DNA of 7,953 nt from an uncultured Paracoccaceae bacterium (GTDB taxonomy: Bacteria; Pseudomonadota; Alphaproteobacteria; Rhodobacterales; Rhodobacteraceae), in the NCBI GenBank assembly GCA_937900975.1, contig CALCPC010000338.1:1-7953 (forward strand). Reading direction: 5' to 3'. Shown piece by piece: positions 6,119 to 7,953 of this stretch. Position numbers and translations under genes: made by a program. The notes under the pieces were generated by a model. The model worked only from the letters and a program-made list of their open reading frames with translations. It ran no database searches and was not told where the DNA came from. Positions within the stretch are counted from its first letter, which is position 1; each line of letters opens with the position of its first letter.

Positions 6119-7144
6119 ATGCCCGACCGTTTGACCCTTTTGGCTGTCATGACCAGCGCCGCCGCATCCGCGGCCCTTTCGACGCTGCGGCCCAACAAAC
6201 AAACGCCACCGCTCATCGCCGTGTCGGAGGCGGGGCTTACCGCGCTGTTGCAGCAGGCGCCGCACGCGCCGCTGCGCCGGGTTTGGACGCACCGGGGCGG
6301 GCGCGCGCAGGTGGCGAAGACGCTGGCGGAACGCCAGGCCCTTTTTGAGGTTCTGGCCGGGCTTGGAACCGTCATCCCCGCACTGCCCGATCAGACCATA
6401 ACGCAGGCGGAGGCGGGGCTTTTTCTCTCGGCCCATCACGGGGGATTGAGGGATCTTTTGGAAGCGCTCGACGGGCTTCAGCAGTTTCAAGTCACCATCG
6501 CCTGGGCGGAGGAGGGGGTTCTGACCCGCTTTGCCGACAGCGCGGAACTTGCGCCCGTGCTCGCGCGTCGCGGTGGGGTTTCGGGCGGGGCGCTGACGGC
6601 CGCGCTCAGCGCGCTAAAGGACCGGTTGCGGGTTGCGTTCGCAGCCGAGCTCGATCCCGTTTGCGTGGAAAGCTTGGCGTTGCCGACGACCGAGGCGCTG
6701 GTGATGAACCGGGTTCTTTTGGTGCCGGCGGCGGATGGGGCCGATCTTGACACGGCGCTTGAGCGGATCGATGCGTTCTGGCCGGAAGGATTGTCGATCC
6801 GGCTGATCGGGCCCTCGCCCGCCGTTTCTTGCGCTGCGTTGGAGTTAGAGAGGATCAGCCAAGGGGACGTCCGGCGCGCCGAGGAAACGCTGGGCCTTAC
6901 CATCGGCGCGGAACCGCACGCCATCGCGGCGGCCTTAAAGGCCCGGCTGATCGCCTCCGACCGGGCGCCGGGTGCCGCGATCGCGGCTGCGGCGCTGTTT
7001 CGCCGGCTGGCCCGGCATGTGCGCCCGGAGGCGGAGGATAGCGCGGTTTGGAAAACGCCGCTTTACCGGCTGCGCCAAGATGGCCTTGCGACGGGCATCC
7101 TGCCAGAGGCTTTCCCGCTGACCGCGCGGCGGACTGCGGCATGA
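6119..7144 (+). CDS. gvpL: GvpL/GvpF-family gas-vesicle protein with a C-terminal extension
   Basis: 341 residues, longer than the usual 240-280 of the family. The core is visible: a helix equivalent to the family's 'H..vl..l' (about 65-84, AERQALFEVLAGLGTVIPAL, where 'TVIPALP' stands for 'vlPmrfG'), then 'LFLSAHHGGLRDLLEALDGL' and 'QFQVTIAW' (121-129, the 'vE..v.v.w' strand), a coiled middle helix, and the C-terminal core motif 'FWPEGLSIRLIGPSPAVSCA' (220-239). The N-terminal 'lYvYGi' signature is replaced by MPDRLTLLAVMTSAAASA. Residues about 245-341 are extra: helices 'DVRRAEETLGL', 'AIAAALKARLIASDR' and 'ALFRRLARHVRP', faintly J-domain-like but without the HPD motif. Members of this family bind GvpA and are incorporated into or nucleate the vesicle shell. 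The gene lies 82 bases after the ATPase gene and has its own AAGGAG site. It may partly stand in for the broken gvpF copy (inference). Assignment to GvpL rather than GvpF is uncertain. Confidence 0.82.
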   Translation: MPDRLTLLAVMTSAAASAALSTLRPNKQTPPLIAVSEAGLTALLQQAPHAPLRRVWTHRGGRAQVAKTLAERQALFEVLAGLGTVIPALPDQTITQAEAGLFLSAHHGGLRDLLEALDGLQQFQVTIAWAEEGVLTRFADSAELAPVLARRGGVSGGALTAALSALKDRLRVAFAAELDPVCVESLALPTTEALVMNRVLLVPAADGADLDTALERIDAFWPEGLSIRLIGPSPAVSCAALELERISQGDVRRAEETLGLTIGAEPHAIAAALKARLIASDRAPGAAIAAAALFRRLARHVRPEAEDSAVWKTPLYRLRQDGLATGILPEAFPLTARRTAA

Positions 7145-7953
7145 TCGCCGGCCGTCGCGACCCTGCAAGGCTAGCGCAGCGTCCCAAAGAACGGACGCCG
7201 CGCACCCCCGGACGGTGCCGGCCGGAACCCAAGCTCCGCCTCGTTGAGCGACCGCTTCCGCTGACACACAGGTCAGCGCCATCGCCCCCCGCGGCCGGTA
7301 TGCACAGCACCGTTGCGGGCTGTGCTCTAACCGCGATACCCGACCAGGCGCTGTCGCCCGGCACCAGGGCTGTGGCCCAGCCGCCCCACCCGTTGCCAGT
7401 CCGCGGACCTGCGGCAAAAGCCGGGCGGCCCCGGCCGGTCGCATGTCGCTGGTCTGCGCCAGAGGCATTGCCGTTTGGTCGACCGCTGCCGTGCGGCGAT
7501 GCGGCGGCTGAGCGAGTGCCTCAGACGGAGCGCTGCCGCCAGATCGAGGCTGGCAGGACAGCGTTTTCGACGGTGCCGGTCTATCGCACCGGGCTTGCCG
7601 CGCAGCCGCATCGTGTGATGTGCGCTTCCGGGCCGTCGGCGGCTGCTCCTTGGCCCCAAAGAGTCGGGTCTCAAGGCAATGAACTTTATGACCCCGCGGC
7701 GGAAAAGCCCGCAACACCCAACAGTGCCAACCGCTCCCCCAAGGCGGTTGGACCGCATGGCCCCCCCGCCCGGTTGCGGCTGTCGAAGACGCGGCGCTTT
7801 CGCGTGGATGGTGCTGACACAGCTCTGCTGAGCGCGGGGGAGTCTTGCGGTTTTTTGTGCCCTGCGCGCCCGCCCAAAGCGGCCGCCCCTTTCAGAATTA
7901 AGGCCGATGGCCCGCTGGCAAGCAGGGCCGGGTCGCCGAGCACCGGTCTGAGC
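7141..7953 (+). other. Frame left open to the window edge after gvpL (271 codons, no recognisable protein)
   Basis: ATG 7141 overlaps the gvpL stop (ATGA), and its frame has no stop in the remaining 813 bases, while the other two + frames hold seven and six stop triplets. The translation has no domain I know and is rich in Pro, Arg, Ala and Cys. GC by codon position, counted over 260 codons, is about 72/67/69 percent, so there is no codon-position bias and it does not look like a normal gene. No good ribosome binding site precedes the ATG. On the minus strand several frames of 140-260 codons exist, equally without protein character. I see no terminator hairpin with a T-run behind gvpL, no RNA gene and no mobile element. 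A decayed gene, plain non-coding DNA or the start of an unusual protein are all possible. Confidence 0.25.

Noticed and set aside
6036..6134. Small frame of 32 codons starting in a TGATG overlap with the ATPase stop
   Set aside because: Its ATG is poorly spaced from a GGAGG, it runs into the gvpL start with no protein-like content, and gvpL has its own strong ribosome binding site.
5014..6375. 453-codon minus-strand frame across the ATPase and gvpL genes
   Set aside because: It is antisense to two well-supported genes and has no recognisable motif.

Overview
The window is a piece of a gas-vesicle (gvp) gene cluster, all on the + strand, in GC-rich DNA. Codon use, protein style and the pairing of a CDC48-type ATPase with GvpF/L proteins suggest an alphaproteobacterium, perhaps a Rhodobacter-like member of the Rhodobacterales. 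The organism assignment is inference from protein character, not a database match.

Layout. Positions 3-146 hold the C-terminal end of a small structural-type Gvp protein (GvpA/GvpJ-like, tentative). Its frame is cut by an in-frame TAG, yet the reading continues as a convincing helical tail beyond it. Positions 147-602 contain no recognisable gene. A tight block follows: gvpH (small-heat-shock-like, 603-1142), a gvpF-type gene (1135-1876) split between two frames with an apparent internal deletion, and gvpG (1878-2126). Next come about 1.8 kb (2126-3907) without a recognisable protein. One frame is nonetheless open from a TGATG junction with gvpG to an ATGA junction with the next gene. Then come a two-domain CDC48/p97-like AAA+ ATPase (3904-6036) and a second GvpF/L-family protein (6119-7144). 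The last 0.8 kb again holds no recognisable protein, but one frame beginning with ATGA on the gvpL stop stays open to the window edge.

How the genes fit together. GvpF/GvpL are accessory or minor vesicle proteins that contact the shell protein GvpA. GvpG is a small accessory protein encoded beside gvpF in most clusters. GvpH is an Hsp20-like chaperone. The CDC48-like ATPase is probably the energy-driven remodelling factor of vesicle assembly. Close spacing (8-nt overlap, 1-nt gap, 1-nt overlap) says that gvpH-gvpF-gvpG are co-transcribed and translationally coupled.

What stands out. Two independent lesions (the amber codon and the broken gvpF) sit beside four intact genes, so the locus may be decaying, unless the lesions are sequence errors. 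About two fifths of the window lacks recognisable genes. The two large gene-poor stretches each keep a single frame stop-free, while hand counts show none of the codon-position bias seen in the ATPase gene. These two frames are the least explained feature of the window.
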